A stretch of DNA of 64,000 nt from Enterobacteriaceae bacterium 89 (GTDB lineage Bacteria; Pseudomonadota; Gammaproteobacteria; Enterobacterales; Enterobacteriaceae): assembly GCA_014156375.1 (NCBI GenBank), contig RQJH01000003.1, positions 1,783,799 to 1,847,798 of the forward strand, in the 5' to 3' direction. Every line of letters starts with the position of its first letter. The stretch's first letter is position 1. Shown here piece after piece: positions 18,389 through 27,668 of this stretch. A program made the translations under genes and the position numbers. A model generated the notes under the pieces. That model worked only from the letters and a program-made list of their open reading frames with translations, made no database searches and was not told where the DNA came from.

Positions 18389-19753
18389 ATGACAAAGACA
18401 ACAACCGATATCCAGGCCTTTATCAACGAGCATCCGTTCACAAAATATCAGTGGCTGATCCTCGTGCTGTGCTTTATTACCGTGGCGATGGATGGTTTCG
18501 ACACCGCCATTATTGGCTTTATTGCTTCCGATCTGGTGCAGGAATGGGGCGTGCAGAAATCAGCGCTGGGCCCGGTGATGAGCGCGGCCCTGGTCGGCCT
18601 GGCCGTGGGTGCGCTGACCGCCGGACCGATGGCAGACCGCATTGGGCGTAAAAAAGTGCTGATCCTCTCCATTGTGGTTTTCGGCACCTTCAGCCTGCTG
18701 ACGGCGGCGGCAACCAGCCTGAATCAACTGACGCTGCTGCGTTTTCTGACCGGGCTTGGGCTTGGTGCCGCCATGCCGAATGCCGCAACGCTGATGAGTG
18801 AGTATGCCCCGGAGCGTCGCCGTGCGCTGATGGTGAACCTGATGTTTGTCGGCTTCCCGATTGGCTCCTCGCTTGGCGGCTTTATTTCCGCCTGGCTTAT
18901 CCCGCATTACGGCTGGCAAAGCGTGCTGATCCTCGGCGGCGTGATGCCGCTGGTAATGGCCGTGGTGCTGATTTTCTTCCTGCCGGAGTCCGTGCGCTAT
19001 CTGGTGGCGAAGAACAAATCACAGCAGCAGGTGGCCTCGATTCTTTCCCGCATCGCGCCGCTGCCCGCTGAGACTCGTTTTGTGTTGCATGAAACCGGTG
19101 GCGTGGAGGATAAATCCGCACTGGGCGTGATTTTCTCTCCGCGCTATCTCATCGGTACCGTGATGCTGTGTATGACCTACTTTATGGGCCTGCTGATTTT
19201 CTATCTGCTGACCAGCTGGCTGCCACTACTGATCCGTGAAACGGGCGCCAGCATGAGTCAGGCTTCGGTGATCACCGCGCTGTTCCCGCTTGGTGGCGGC
19301 ATTGGCGTGCTGGTACTCGGCGCGCTGATGGATAAATTCAACCCGAATAAAGTCGTCGCCGTAGGCTGGTTGCTGACCGGGATCTTCGTCTTCCTGGTTG
19401 GCTTCTCCACCAGCAGCCTGGTGCTGATGGGAGTAATGGTATTTATCGCGGGCAGCATCATGAACGGCGCGCAGTCCTCAATGCCCGCGCTGGCGGCAGG
19501 CTTCTATCCTACTCAGGGCCGCGCCACAGGCGTTGCGTGGATGCTCGGCATCGGACGCTTCGGCGGTATTCTTGGGGCTTTCAGCGGTGCTTTCCTGATG
19601 CAGGCACAGCTGTCGTTCGAAACGATTTTTGGCCTGCTCGCCATCCCGGCGCTGCTGTCAGCAGGTGCGTTGATGATCAAATATCTGGCAACCCGCCAGA
19701 AACCTCAGACCGACAACACCAGTGAGATGTCAAAGGCGACACAAAAAGCCTGA
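18389..19753 (+). CDS. MFS aromatic acid:H+ symporter (AAHS family)
   Basis: 454 residues, 12 membrane helices. AAHS signatures are visible: DGFDTAIIGFIA in helix 1, GPMADRIGRKKVLI after helix 2, and LPESVRYLVAKN at the start of the central loop. Relatives (PcaK, MhpT, BenK) bring 4-hydroxybenzoate, protocatechuate or phenylpropionate into the cell with protons. The substrate cannot be read from sequence, but the PcaR-like boxes upstream favour a beta-ketoadipate-pathway acid. No catabolic genes adjoin it. The gene is inserted between yiaF and yiaG, adjacent in E. coli, so it looks like an acquired or lineage-specific cargo. Confidence 0.88.
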   Translation: MTKTTTDIQAFINEHPFTKYQWLILVLCFITVAMDGFDTAIIGFIASDLVQEWGVQKSALGPVMSAALVGLAVGALTAGPMADRIGRKKVLILSIVVFGTFSLLTAAATSLNQLTLLRFLTGLGLGAAMPNAATLMSEYAPERRRALMVNLMFVGFPIGSSLGGFISAWLIPHYGWQSVLILGGVMPLVMAVVLIFFLPESVRYLVAKNKSQQQVASILSRIAPLPAETRFVLHETGGVEDKSALGVIFSPRYLIGTVMLCMTYFMGLLIFYLLTSWLPLLIRETGASMSQASVITALFPLGGGIGVLVLGALMDKFNPNKVVAVGWLLTGIFVFLVGFSTSSLVLMGVMVFIAGSIMNGAQSSMPALAAGFYPTQGRATGVAWMLGIGRFGGILGAFSGAFLMQAQLSFETIFGLLAIPALLSAGALMIKYLATRQKPQTDNTSEMSKATQKA

Positions 19754-20001
19754 TCCCCAGCGGCGGGCCCTGTGCCCGCCCATTTCCACTTTTTTACCGT
19801 CGATTGACAAAAAATAGCTGAATAACTTTCCCACCCTTTAATCAAATAATTAGCTTGTGCCGGGATTTTGCTGAAACGGGTCAGGGAAAATATATGGCAC
19901 GAATAGTCACCCCCGCAACGATCCCTCACCCATTTTAGTGACTACGCTTAATAGGCTTCACACTAATAACAATCCTTGTTTGTTTACCAGAGGAGTTCTC
20001 A

Positions 20002-20289
20002 ATGGAATCAAAAGATCCGATGTTGGAACTGCTGAGTAGTCTGGAACAAATTGTTTTTAAAGACGACTCACAGATTATTAGCCTGGCTCAGAAGCCCACA
20101 GCCTTTACCGAGTTTGAGCAACTGCGTAAAGGCTCCGGTTTGAAAATTGATGAATTTGCCCGCGCAATGGGCGTGAGTGTTGCGATGGTGCAGGAGTGGG
20201 AATCAAGGCGCGAGAAACCGTCAGTGACCGAGCTAAAACTGATGCGTCTGATTCAGGCCGATCCTGCCCTGAGCAAACAGCTTGCCTGA
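20002..20289 (+). CDS. yiaG: YiaG, XRE/HTH-type small transcriptional regulator
   Basis: 95 residues (E. coli 96). The C-terminal half is a helix-turn-helix of the Cro/MqsA type: GSGLKIDEFARAMGVSVAMVQEWESRREKPS (split here only by reading). GGAG precedes the ATG. E. coli YiaG is an uncharacterised DNA-binding protein; the isolated HTH resembles antitoxins but no toxin gene adjoins it. A strong terminator follows. Confidence 0.92.
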   Translation: MESKDPMLELLSSLEQIVFKDDSQIISLAQKPTAFTEFEQLRKGSGLKIDEFARAMGVSVAMVQEWESRREKPSVTELKLMRLIQADPALSKQLA

Positions 20290-20317
20290 ACGAAGTCCTG
20301 GATAGTAAGTGTTTCCG

Positions 20318-20345
20318 CCCCCGCCTTTGCGGGGGTTTTGCTTTT
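20318..20345 (+). terminator. Terminator of yiaG
   Basis: CCCCCGC-CTTT-GCGGGGG (7-bp stem, 4-base loop) followed by TTTTGCTTTT, 29 bases past the stop. Confidence 0.93.
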
Positions 20346-20377
20346 ACAGGCAGCATTAATGCTAATGCTGCTGAAAT

Positions 20378-20410
20378 TGCCCGGTGGCGCTACCGCTTAC
20401 ACGGGCCTAC
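20378..20410. repeat. REP element
   Basis: GCCCGGTGGCGCTACCGCTTACACGGGCCTAC-type sequence (split by reading): an imperfect palindrome with the conserved GCCCGGTGGCG head shared by the REPs at 21251, 53632, 54223 and 57711. Confidence 0.75.
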
Positions 20411-20589
20411 AGGTTTGCGCAGGTCTGATAGTGAAGTCACGTAATAAACCACTCAAATCCGGACTGCTCGCAGCTTTTGCGAGCGTGCTCGGGGAAATGC
20501 TAAAATCCCTCAGGTTTGTACGGAAACAGAATTGTCGCCATCTGAAGTCGGGAGTAGGGTTGTTTTCGCATCTGCAAAACAGGTGCCGG

Positions 20590-20760
20590 GATTGACCTCC
20601 TGCCAACTTCACCGGCGACATAGTTTGTTATGTCGTGCGCTCTGTTACACCTCAATGGTGGGCTGAGTGAGGGCACCGCAAGGTGCGCCAGTATCCGGTG
20701 AGGCTGGTAAGGTCAACTTCTCTCAGCCCGCCACCAGGGAATTGACCTTTCCGGTGGCGG
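20590..20760 (+). ncRNA. P4/C4-type antisense RNA leader (immunity-RNA-like structure)
   Basis: A structured leader precedes the 152-residue gene. (1) Hairpin CGACATA/TATGTCG at 20616-20635. (2) A closed three-way junction: GGTGGGCTGAG (20657-20667) pairs with CTCAGCCCGCC (20722-20732), enclosing GCACC-GCAA-GGTGC (20673-20686) and CCAG/CTGG (20688-20707). (3) Unpaired parts of the junction are complementary to flanking sequence: AGGTCAA (20710-20716) to TTGACCT upstream (20592) and again downstream (20742); CCGGTGA (20695) to TCACCGG (20609). (4) CCGCCACC (20728) can instead pair with GGTGGCGG (20753). A small RNA whose one sequence is complementary to sites on both sides is the hallmark of phage P4 CI / P1 C4 immunity RNA. 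The assignment is by structure; no covariance search was run. Confidence 0.6.
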
Positions 20761-20790
20761 TGAATGAAACACTCATTGGAGAGCACCATT

Positions 20791-21249
20791 ATGACCATCA
20801 CCCTTTCCCAAACCGATCCCCTCTTCACCCTACCGCTGGCGCACAACATGGATTTCACCGAGCTGGCCGATTACTGCGAACACTTCGCAGAAGTCTTAGT
20901 GGAATGTGACAATCCAGCGCAGAAAATCGCACTCTGCGGACGACTTTCAGCCTGCCTTGCCCTGCTTGAGCCAACGCTGCTGGAACCCATTCCTGATGGG
21001 TTGAAAGCCAGCCTGACCGTCGAGGATTTGCCCGCTTCTCTTCCTGCTTTCGAGCCGGACACCGATCAGCTGGCGGAGTATTGCCAGACGCTGACGCAGC
21101 TGCTGATGGGCAGCACACTGAATCCAACCAGCGATCGTGTGCTAAGCGATTTGCTGTACGAACTCACCCGCTATTTCGCGGACACTTTGCGTGCACCGCG
21201 CTGGCTGAGCACGCCTCAGGGCGTGTTCTTATTTGATGAACTGCACTGA
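20791..21249 (+). CDS. Unrecognised 152-residue protein with an internal duplication
   Basis: I do not recognise the family. The start at 20791 has GGAGAG 7 bases upstream; an in-frame ATG at 20764 has none. It is acidic and mostly helical, with no signal peptide or membrane segment. Residues 24-66 (ELADYCEHFAEVLV...LLEP) and 93-135 (QLAEYCQTLTQLLM...TLRAP) look like two copies of one helical unit sharing (E/Q)LA(D/E)YC. The gene sits behind a P4/C4-like RNA leader and before a terminator, in the slot where E. coli has cspA/hokA. By position it may be phage- or satellite-derived, but its job is unknown. Confidence 0.72.
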   Translation: MTITLSQTDPLFTLPLAHNMDFTELADYCEHFAEVLVECDNPAQKIALCGRLSACLALLEPTLLEPIPDGLKASLTVEDLPASLPAFEPDTDQLAEYCQTLTQLLMGSTLNPTSDRVLSDLLYELTRYFADTLRAPRWLSTPQGVFLFDELH

Positions 21250-21250
21250 C

Positions 21251-21326
21251 ATGCCCGGTGGCGCTACGCTTACACGGGCCTACGGATTTGGCGTAGGTCT
21301 GATAAGGCGGAGCCGCCATCAGGCAT
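21251..21326. repeat. REP/BIME element
   Basis: GCCCGGTGGCGCTACGCTT... GGGCCTAC is followed by GTAGGTCTGATAAGGCGGAGCCGCCATCAGGC, giving two REP-type units in inverted orientation (described in parts). It lies directly past the 152-residue gene. Confidence 0.8.
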
Positions 21327-21353
21327 AAAAAAACCCGCTGCGAAGCGGGTTTT
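21327..21353. terminator. Bidirectional terminator between the 152-residue gene and glyS
   Basis: AAAACCCGCT and AGCGGGTTTT enclose a 4-base loop; A and T runs on each side make it work for both convergent transcripts. Confidence 0.88.
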
Positions 21354-21358
21354 CGTTT

Positions 21359-21460
21359 CCCCTCTCCCTAACCTTCTCCCAAAGGGAGAGGGAACTGGAA
21401 AGGGCGGGTTTAGTCTTTTCTCCCTCTCCCGTGGGAGAGGGTTGGGGAGAGGGCATCAGA
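21359..21460. repeat. GC-rich palindromic repeat pair, CCCTCTCCC family
   Basis: The left unit is CCCCTCTCCCTAACC...GGGAGAGGGAACTGG; the right unit is TCCCTCTCCCGTGGGAGAGGG followed by TTGGGGAGAGGGCATCAG. Both match units at 44707-44862. It lies past the glyS stop (minus strand). Confidence 0.8.
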
Positions 21461-21477
21461 CAGCTCCCCAGCCTCAA

Positions 21478-23547
21478 TTACTGCAGCAGAGAAATATCCG
21501 CCACCTGCAGGAACAGCTCGCGCAGTTTGGTCAGCAGCGTCAGACGGTTGATGCGCACATCTTTATCGTCGGCGTTAACCATCACGTTCTCGAAGAACTC
21601 ATCCACTGGCTCGCGCAGGGACGCCAGTTCGATCAGCGCATCCTGATAGCGGCCTTCAGCGAAGAACGGCTGCAGCTTGTCACGCAGAACCACCAGGTGA
21701 GTCGCCAGCTTGATCTCCGCCGCGTCTTTCAGCACGGAAGCGTGAACGGTGTCGTTCAGCGTCTCGTCGGACTTGGCAAGAATGTTGGAAACACGCTTGT
21801 TCGCCGCTGCCAGCGCTGCCGCTTCTTCCAGAGTACGGAAGTGCGATACCGCCTTCATACGCGCGTCGAAATCAGCCGGACGGGTCGGACGACGCGCCAG
21901 CACAGCCTGAATGGTGTCGACGGTGAAACCTTCGTCCTGATACCAGGCGCGGAAGCGGCCCAGCATGAAGTCGATAACGTCATCCACCACGTTGGCGTTG
22001 GTCAGCTTGTCACCGTACAGACGCACCGCTTCTTCGGTCAGCGTTTGCAGATCGAGATTCAGGTTCTTCTCAACGATGATACGCAGCACGCCGAGCGCCG
22101 CACGACGCAGAGCAAACGGATCTTTATCGCCTTTAGGATGCTGACCGATACCGAATATCCCCGCGAGGGTATCCATCTTATCGGCAATCGCTACCGCGCA
22201 GGCTACCGGGTTGGACGGCAGATCGTCGCCCGCGAAACGCGGCTGATACTGCTCGTTCAGCGCCACGGCCACATCTTCCGCTTCGCCATCGTGACGCGCG
22301 TAGTGCATGCCCATGATGCCCTGGGTGTCGGTAAATTCGAACACCATATTGGTCATCAGGTCACACTTGGAGAGCAGGCCCGCACGGGTTGCGTGATTGA
22401 CGTCTGCGCCAATCTGCCCGGCGATCCAGCCAGCCAGCGCCTGAATACGGTCGGTTTTGTCGCGCAGGGTGCCGAGCTGCTGCTGGAACAGTACGGTTTG
22501 CAGGCGCGGCAGGTTGTCTTCCAGACGCTTTTTACGGTCGGTATTGAAGAAGAACTCCGCATCCGCCAGACGTGGACGCACCACTTTCTCGTTACCGGAG
22601 ATAATCTGGATCGGATCTTTCGACTCGATGTTAGAGACGAAGATAAAGTTCGGCAGCAGTTTGCCGTCGTTGCCGTACACCGGGAAGTATTTCTGGTCAC
22701 CCTTCATGGTGTAGACCAGCGCTTCCGCAGGAACCGCGAGGAATTTCTCTTCGAATTTCGCAGTCAGTACCACCGGCCATTCCACCAGCGAGGTGACTTC
22801 TTCCACCAGGCTTTCGCTCAGATCGGCTTTACCGCCAATCTTGCGTGCCGCTTCTTCAGCACCGGCGATAATCGCTGCTTTACGCGCTTCGTAGTCGGCG
22901 ATGACTTTGCCGCGCTCCAGCAGAATTTGCGGATACTGATCGGCGTTGTCGATGGTGAACTCTGGCTCGCCCATAAAACGGTGGCCGCGGATCACGCGAT
23001 CGGAATCAATGCCCAGGATGGTCGCCGGAACGACTTTATCGCCCAGCAGCAGGGTCACGGTGTGTACCGGACGCACGAACTGCACGTCGGACGCGCCCCA
23101 ACGCATCAGTTTTGGAATTGGCAGCTTAGCCAGCGACGTCGACACCATGTTCGGCAGCAGCGCTTCCGCGCTTTCGCCCTGAACGTGGGCGCGATACAGC
23201 AGCCATTCACCTTTATCGGTGACCATGCGCTCGGCCTGGTCTACGGTGATCCCGCAGCCACGTGCCCAGCCTTCTGCCGCTTTGCTCGGCTTGCCTTCGG
23301 CATCGAATGCCGCAGAAACCGCCGGGCCGCGTTTTTCGACTTCGCGATCGGGCTGAGAAGCAGCCAGATTAGCGACTTTCAGCGCCAGACGACGCGGAGC
23401 AGCGAACCACTCAACGTTGCCGTGAGCGAGGCCCGCGTTATCCAGTTCAGCCGTAAAGTTGGCAGCGAAAGATTCCGCCAGGCTGCGCAGGGCTTTTGGT
23501 GGTAGCTCTTCGGTGCCGATTTCCACCAGGAAAGTTTTTTCAGACAT
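21478..23547 (-). CDS. glyS: GlyS, glycyl-tRNA synthetase beta subunit
   Basis: 689 residues, the same as E. coli. The beta subunit of the bacterial alpha2beta2 enzyme carries HD-like, tRNA-body and DALR-type anticodon-binding modules; the N terminus [20 protein letters not shown] is the family signature. With GlyQ it charges tRNA-Gly in the cytoplasm. The start is 9 bp from the glyQ stop. The opposite strand also has a 687-codon open frame, which is a shadow of the GC-rich codon use. Confidence 0.98.
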   Translation of the reverse strand: MSEKTFLVEIGTEELPPKALRSLAESFAANFTAELDNAGLAHGNVEWFAAPRRLALKVANLAASQPDREVEKRGPAVSAAFDAEGKPSKAAEGWARGCGITVDQAERMVTDKGEWLLYRAHVQGESAEALLPNMVSTSLAKLPIPKLMRWGASDVQFVRPVHTVTLLLGDKVVPATILGIDSDRVIRGHRFMGEPEFTIDNADQYPQILLERGKVIADYEARKAAIIAGAEEAARKIGGKADLSESLVEEVTSLVEWPVVLTAKFEEKFLAVPAEALVYTMKGDQKYFPVYGNDGKLLPNFIFVSNIESKDPIQIISGNEKVVRPRLADAEFFFNTDRKKRLEDNLPRLQTVLFQQQLGTLRDKTDRIQALAGWIAGQIGADVNHATRAGLLSKCDLMTNMVFEFTDTQGIMGMHYARHDGEAEDVAVALNEQYQPRFAGDDLPSNPVACAVAIADKMDTLAGIFGIGQHPKGDKDPFALRRAALGVLRIIVEKNLNLDLQTLTEEAVRLYGDKLTNANVVDDVIDFMLGRFRAWYQDEGFTVDTIQAVLARRPTRPADFDARMKAVSHFRTLEEAAALAAANKRVSNILAKSDETLNDTVHASVLKDAAEIKLATHLVVLRDKLQPFFAEGRYQDALIELASLREPVDEFFENVMVNADDKDVRINRLTLLTKLRELFLQVADISLLQ

Positions 23548-23556
23548 GGCCGCCTC

Positions 23557-24468
23557 TTATTTATTCTTGTTGCACATCGGGAAGCCGAGGGCTTCACGGG
23601 AAGCGTAATAGGCTTCTGCCACTGCTTTGGTCAGCGTGCGGATGCGCAGAATATAGCGCTGACGCTCGGTGACGGAGATGGCTTTACGCGCATCCAGCAG
23701 GTTGAAGCTGTGGGCGGCCTTCAGGATACGCTCGTAGGCAGGCAGCGGCAGCGGGTTTTCCAGCGCCAGCAGCTGCTGAGCTTCTTTCTCGTACTGCTCG
23801 AAGCAGGAGAACAGGAAGTCAACGTCCGCGTATTCGAAGTTGTAAGTGGACTGTTCCACTTCGTTCTGATGGAACACGTCGCCGTAGGTGGTTTTACCCA
23901 GCGGGCCGTCGCTCCAGACCAGATCGTAAACGCTGTCCACGCCCTGGATATACATCGCCAGACGCTCCAGACCGTAGGTGATCTCACCGGTAACCGGCTT
24001 ACATTCCAGACCGCCAACCTGCTGGAAGTAGGTGAACTGCGTCACTTCCATGCCATTCAGCCACACTTCCCAGCCCAGACCCCAGGCACCCAGCGTTGGG
24101 TTTTCCCAGTTATCTTCCACGAAGCGAATGTCGTGAATGGTCGGGTCCATGCCCAGCTCTTTCAGGGATCCGAGATACAGCTCCTGAATGTTGTCCGGAG
24201 ACGGCTTAATCACGACCTGGAACTGGTAGTAGTGCTGTAAACGGTTCGGGTTTTCACCATAGCGACCGTCGGTCGGGCGGCGGGACGGCTGCACGTAGGC
24301 AGTCGCCATTGGCTCCGGGCCAAGCGCGCGCAGACAGGTCATCGGATGGGAGGTGCCAGCGCCGACTTCCATGTCCAGTGGTTGAACAATGGTGCAGCCC
24401 TGACGAGCCCAGTAATCCTGTAAGGTCAGGATCAGGCCCTGGAAAGTCCTGGTATCAAACTTTTGCAT
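23557..24468 (-). CDS. glyQ: GlyQ, glycyl-tRNA synthetase alpha subunit
   Basis: 303 residues (E. coli 303). Class II catalytic core: motif 2 and 3 region includes [20 protein letters not shown] (about residues 41-60), [17 protein letters not shown] and [14 protein letters not shown]. It binds ATP and glycine and needs GlyS for tRNA binding. It is first in the glyQS operon, with its promoter in the 144-bp gap before ysaB. Confidence 0.98.
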   Translation of the reverse strand: MQKFDTRTFQGLILTLQDYWARQGCTIVQPLDMEVGAGTSHPMTCLRALGPEPMATAYVQPSRRPTDGRYGENPNRLQHYYQFQVVIKPSPDNIQELYLGSLKELGMDPTIHDIRFVEDNWENPTLGAWGLGWEVWLNGMEVTQFTYFQQVGGLECKPVTGEITYGLERLAMYIQGVDSVYDLVWSDGPLGKTTYGDVFHQNEVEQSTYNFEYADVDFLFSCFEQYEKEAQQLLALENPLPLPAYERILKAAHSFNLLDARKAISVTERQRYILRIRTLTKAVAEAYYASREALGFPMCNKNK

Positions 24469-24612
24469 AATTTTTCGTGCTGGATACGTGTGGAAAAAGG
24501 AAGCGACCAGTATAACCGCTGGCTGCGAGATATACAGTATGAATGGAAGTTGTTTCAGGAAAATTGAGGGAATCGCGGGGAAAAGGCACTTATCCCCGCC
24601 TGCTGGCCACTT

Positions 24613-24915
24613 TTAGCGCATGGAAAGATGCAGAAACTGCCCGTCCGGGTCGAAAGTACAGACGAAACTCTCATCGCGCGGCGTATAGCCTTTCAGCTCG
24701 TAGCTTCCCTGAAACTGCTCAAACCCGGTAAGATCCACTTTTTGCGCGCCGGTGTTATAACGCTCGGCGGCCTTGTTCTTACAAAGCTTCTCCATGCTCA
24801 GCGACCGGGCTGGGTCAATTTTTGCCCGCTGTGCTTTCTGAATGGGAGGTTGTTGCGAACTGCAACCTGCCAACGCGATAACCATCAGCAAAGGCATGAA
24901 ATACTTCATCATCAT
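24613..24915 (-). CDS. ysaB: YsaB, small lipoprotein
   Basis: 100 residues. [18 protein letters not shown] is a lipoprotein signal (lipobox ALAGC). The rest matches E. coli YsaB (same neighbours, conserved ending [15 protein letters not shown]). Function unknown. It is divergent from wecH. Confidence 0.9.
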   Translation of the reverse strand: MMMKYFMPLLMVIALAGCSSQQPPIQKAQRAKIDPARSLSMEKLCKNKAAERYNTGAQKVDLTGFEQFQGSYELKGYTPRDESFVCTFDPDGQFLHLSMR

Positions 24916-25103
24916 TTTTCGTTTCGGCCTTATCGGTTGGCTGTTATTGTCTTGTTAATTTAAAAAAGAATAATGCTGAGACCCCGCATTCTGCGAAAGG
25001 GTTCCGCTGGCGACAAGGGCCCGCCCCTAAACTCAGATTTATCCAAAGCAACGGCTGCCGTATTGCTCAGTCAGACTTATATTCATTCAGCCCTGAGGAA
25101 CTG

Positions 25104-26099
25104 ATGTCGGGAAAAATTAACTGGATAACCAACCTGCGAGGGATTGCCTGCCTGATGGTGTTGATGATCCATACCACCACCTGGTACGTCACTAATGCCC
25201 GCAGCATCAGCCTGTTCAACTGGGATATCGCCAACCTGCTGAATTCCGCCTCACGCGTCAGCGTGCCGTTGTTCTTCATGATCTCCGGCTATCTGTTTTT
25301 CGGCGAGCGCAGCGCGCAGCCGCGCCATTTTCTGCGGATCGGATTGTGTCTGCTGTTTTATAGCGCGGTGGCGCTGGTTTACATCCTGCTGTTCACCCAT
25401 ATCAACGTGGAGCTGTCGCTGAAAAACCTGCTGCAAAAGCCGGTGTTCTATCACCTGTGGTTTTTCTTCGCGATTTTCGTGATTTACCTGCTCTCCCCGC
25501 TGATTCAGGTCAAAAGCGTCAGCGGCTGGATGCTGCTGGCGTTGATGGTGGTGCTCGGCATCGTCGCCAACCCCAATACCGTGCCGATAAAAACGGGTGG
25601 TTTTGAGTGGCTGCCGGTCAATCTGTATATCGACGGCGACACGTTTTATTACGTGGTCTACGGCCTATTGGGCCGGGCGCTGGGGATGATGAATACGGAG
25701 AAGAAACCGCTGACTTTACTGTGCGCGGTGCTGTTTGTAGCCGCAGTGTGGGTGATCTCGCGCGGTACACTGCATGAACTCCACTGGCGCGGCAATTTTG
25801 CTGATACCTGGTATGTTTACGCCGGACCGATGGTGTTTATCTGCGCCGTCACAATGCTGATTGTGGTGAAAAATACGCTAAACGGTCGCGAACTGCCGGG
25901 ATTGAGCACAGTTTCACAATATTCCCTGGGAATTTACGGCTTCCACGCGCTAATCATTCACGCCCTGCGCAGCAGCGGGCTTGAGCTAAAGCGCTGGCCC
26001 GTGCTCGATATCCTGTGGATTTTCAGCGCCACGCTGGCAAGCAGCCTGCTGTTGGCTATGCTGGTGCGGAAGTTAGATACCCGCCGGCTGGTGAGTTAG
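25104..26099 (+). CDS. wecH: WecH, O-acetyltransferase of enterobacterial common antigen
   Basis: 331 residues, the E. coli length. Acyltransferase-3 family: about ten membrane helices, with the catalytic His in the first ([17 protein letters not shown]) and FFMISGYLF following. It acetylates GlcNAc residues of cyclic and phospholipid-linked ECA at the inner membrane. GAGGA precedes the ATG. The 3' end overlaps the convergent regulator gene by 27 bp. Confidence 0.94.
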   Translation: MSGKINWITNLRGIACLMVLMIHTTTWYVTNARSISLFNWDIANLLNSASRVSVPLFFMISGYLFFGERSAQPRHFLRIGLCLLFYSAVALVYILLFTHINVELSLKNLLQKPVFYHLWFFFAIFVIYLLSPLIQVKSVSGWMLLALMVVLGIVANPNTVPIKTGGFEWLPVNLYIDGDTFYYVVYGLLGRALGMMNTEKKPLTLLCAVLFVAAVWVISRGTLHELHWRGNFADTWYVYAGPMVFICAVTMLIVVKNTLNGRELPGLSTVSQYSLGIYGFHALIIHALRSSGLELKRWPVLDILWIFSATLASSLLLAMLVRKLDTRRLVS

Positions 26100-27011
26100 C
26101 CCTCGGCTTCGCGCCCGGTGCAGCTGCCGGGCCGAACTGAAACCTGCAGCCAGTGCCGCCTGCTCCACCCCGCTGCCCTGCAGCAGACTCTGCTCTGCCA
26201 GTGCCAGCCGGAGCTGTTCAAGATAGTCTCGGACGCTGATCCCCAGATGCTGCTTGAACAGTCGTGTGAGATGGCGTGGGGTAACGTGCGCAGTTCCTGC
26301 AATATCCGTCAGCGACCAGAGCTGCTGTGGGGCGGCCGTCATCGCATCCTGAGCGCGATGAATTGCCGGATGCAGATGATTGCGGTAGCGCAGCCACGGT
26401 GAAAGCTGCGGATCGTCACCGGAGCGGCGAAACCACACCACCATTTCACGCGCCACCGCCATCGCCCGCTCCGGGCCATAGAGCCGATTAATCATATGCA
26501 GCGCCAGGTCGATACCGGAAGTGATCCCGGCGCTGGTCCAGATGTTTTTATCTTCGATAAAAATGCGGTTATCTTTGACCATCGCTCCCGGCGCAGCAGC
26601 TTTGAGACGTGAAATCACGTCATGATGGGTAGTGCACTGCACGCCGTGTAGCAGCCCGGCTCTGGCAGCCAGCAGCGCACCCGAACAGACACACATCAGC
26701 GTGATTTCCCTGGCGTGCAGCTGCGGCTGTTGGCGAGTCAGCCAGCGGCGCACGGCTTCGGCCTGGGGCGTGGCAAAGTAGTGATTCGAATCGCATACTC
26801 CCGGTAAAACCAGCAGGCTCCCGACAGGCAGGAAGTCGGGCAACGGCTGGATACCGCCAAGCGTCATCCCAATAGACGTGGGAACTTCGGCGTCTGGCCC
26901 GATGTAATGCAGGCGAAAAGCATCCCCCGCCAGCACAAAGGTTTCTGCCGGGCCGGTCATATCCAGCGACAGCACGCCGGGCAGCATCACGAACCAGACG
27001 TCAGTAGTCAT
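26073..27011 (-). CDS. GlxA-family AraC-type regulator with DJ-1/PfpI domain
   Basis: 312 residues. N-terminal class-I glutamine-amidotransferase-like (DJ-1/PfpI) domain, about residues 4-170, with a Cys in the nucleophile-elbow position ([15 protein letters not shown]). C-terminal AraC helix-turn-helix pair, about 210-305 ([24 protein letters not shown] and [22 protein letters not shown], in parts). GlxA-like proteins are usually ligand-sensing activators of neighbouring catabolic genes. It overlaps the upstream isochorismatase-type gene by 4 bp, so it is the second gene of a two-gene operon and may control it. Ligand unknown. Confidence 0.85.
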   Translation of the reverse strand: MTTDVWFVMLPGVLSLDMTGPAETFVLAGDAFRLHYIGPDAEVPTSIGMTLGGIQPLPDFLPVGSLLVLPGVCDSNHYFATPQAEAVRRWLTRQQPQLHAREITLMCVCSGALLAARAGLLHGVQCTTHHDVISRLKAAAPGAMVKDNRIFIEDKNIWTSAGITSGIDLALHMINRLYGPERAMAVAREMVVWFRRSGDDPQLSPWLRYRNHLHPAIHRAQDAMTAAPQQLWSLTDIAGTAHVTPRHLTRLFKQHLGISVRDYLEQLRLALAEQSLLQGSGVEQAALAAGFSSARQLHRARSRGLTHQPAGI

Positions 27012-27547
27012 AGCGATTCAAGCGTCTCCGCAACGGTTTTGATAGTGGCAAAACGTCCGGCCAGCACGGTTTCCGTTCTGTGGCGCAGCGTATCGGTATC
27101 CAGCGTAATCCCTTTGTGCGTCATTGGGAACGTCAGGGTGGCCTCAGTCACAAACGTCACCTGATACCCGAGATCGAACGCTACCCGTGCAGTGGTTTCA
27201 CAGCACTGTTCGGTGCGGATCCCACAGATAATCAGATGATTAATGTCACGCCTGCGCAGCCAGACATCCAGCCCGGTGTCGGTAAAGGCATTATGCACAT
27301 GCTTTTGAAACATCACCTCAGGCTGATGACGTAAAAAGGACATCGGATTGACGAAGCCACTCTCCAGGGAAAACGGCCCCTGGATATCCACGTGAAAGAT
27401 ATCCACCACCGGGATATCGCGCTGCTGACAACCCTCAATCAGCTTAAGCATAGCAGCCTGAAAGGCCGGGAAATCGGCGGTTTGCCAGTAATCTCGGTGT
27501 TCAAAGGACTGCTGAGTATCAATGTTAATCAGGGCGGTGCGGGACAT
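27008..27547 (-). CDS. Isochorismatase-like cysteine hydrolase
   Basis: 179 residues from the ATG at 27547 (AAAGGAG 7 bases before it). The cysteine-hydrolase triad of this family is recognisable: Asp10 (LINIDTQQSF), Lys82 (MFQKHVHNAF) and Cys115 (IRTEQCCETTARVA). Relatives include nicotinamidase, ureidoacrylate hydrolase and N-carbamoylsarcosine amidase; substrate unknown. Its stop overlaps the GlxA-like regulator gene (ATGA). A 12-bp inverted repeat spans its ribosome-binding site. Confidence 0.85.
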   Translation of the reverse strand: MSRTALINIDTQQSFEHRDYWQTADFPAFQAAMLKLIEGCQQRDIPVVDIFHVDIQGPFSLESGFVNPMSFLRHQPEVMFQKHVHNAFTDTGLDVWLRRRDINHLIICGIRTEQCCETTARVAFDLGYQVTFVTEATLTFPMTHKGITLDTDTLRHRTETVLAGRFATIKTVAETLESL

Positions 27548-27554
27548 GGCAAGA

Positions 27555-27599
27555 CTCCTTTTCGTTTCGGTGTACAGACATTCTGGCAACGAAAAGGAG
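27555..27599 (-). promoter_or_regulatory. 12-bp inverted repeat over the hydrolase ribosome-binding site
   Basis: CTCCTTTTCGTT (27555-27566) and AACGAAAAGGAG (27588-27599) are perfect complements 21 bases apart. On the minus strand the inner-gene copy contains the AAGGAG of the hydrolase, so a folded leader would hide it; alternatively the repeat is a DNA operator for the GlxA-like protein. Confidence 0.6.
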
Positions 27600-27635
27600 C
27601 CCTGCTAAGGTCAAAAAAGGACAGCTTCAGGCTGT

Positions 27636-27659
27636 ATCAGGACATCAGCGGTTTGAGCT
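27636..27659. repeat. 24-bp direct repeat, left copy (xylB 3'-end duplicate)
   Basis: Identical base for base to 28443-28466, the end of xylB. It marks the left boundary of the toxin-antitoxin islet; this copy contains the last codons and stop of xylB out of context. Confidence 0.9.
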
Positions 27660-27668
27660 CATATGAGC

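Noticed and set aside
20338-20595. 85-codon frame across the REP before the C4-like RNA
   Set aside because: Begins in the yiaG terminator tail and crosses a REP; the region is better explained by RNA structure.
21442-23505. 687-codon open frame on the plus strand across glyS
   Set aside because: Mirror image of glyS codon use; low-complexity His/Arg/Gln-rich translation, no start signal, and glyS itself is certain.
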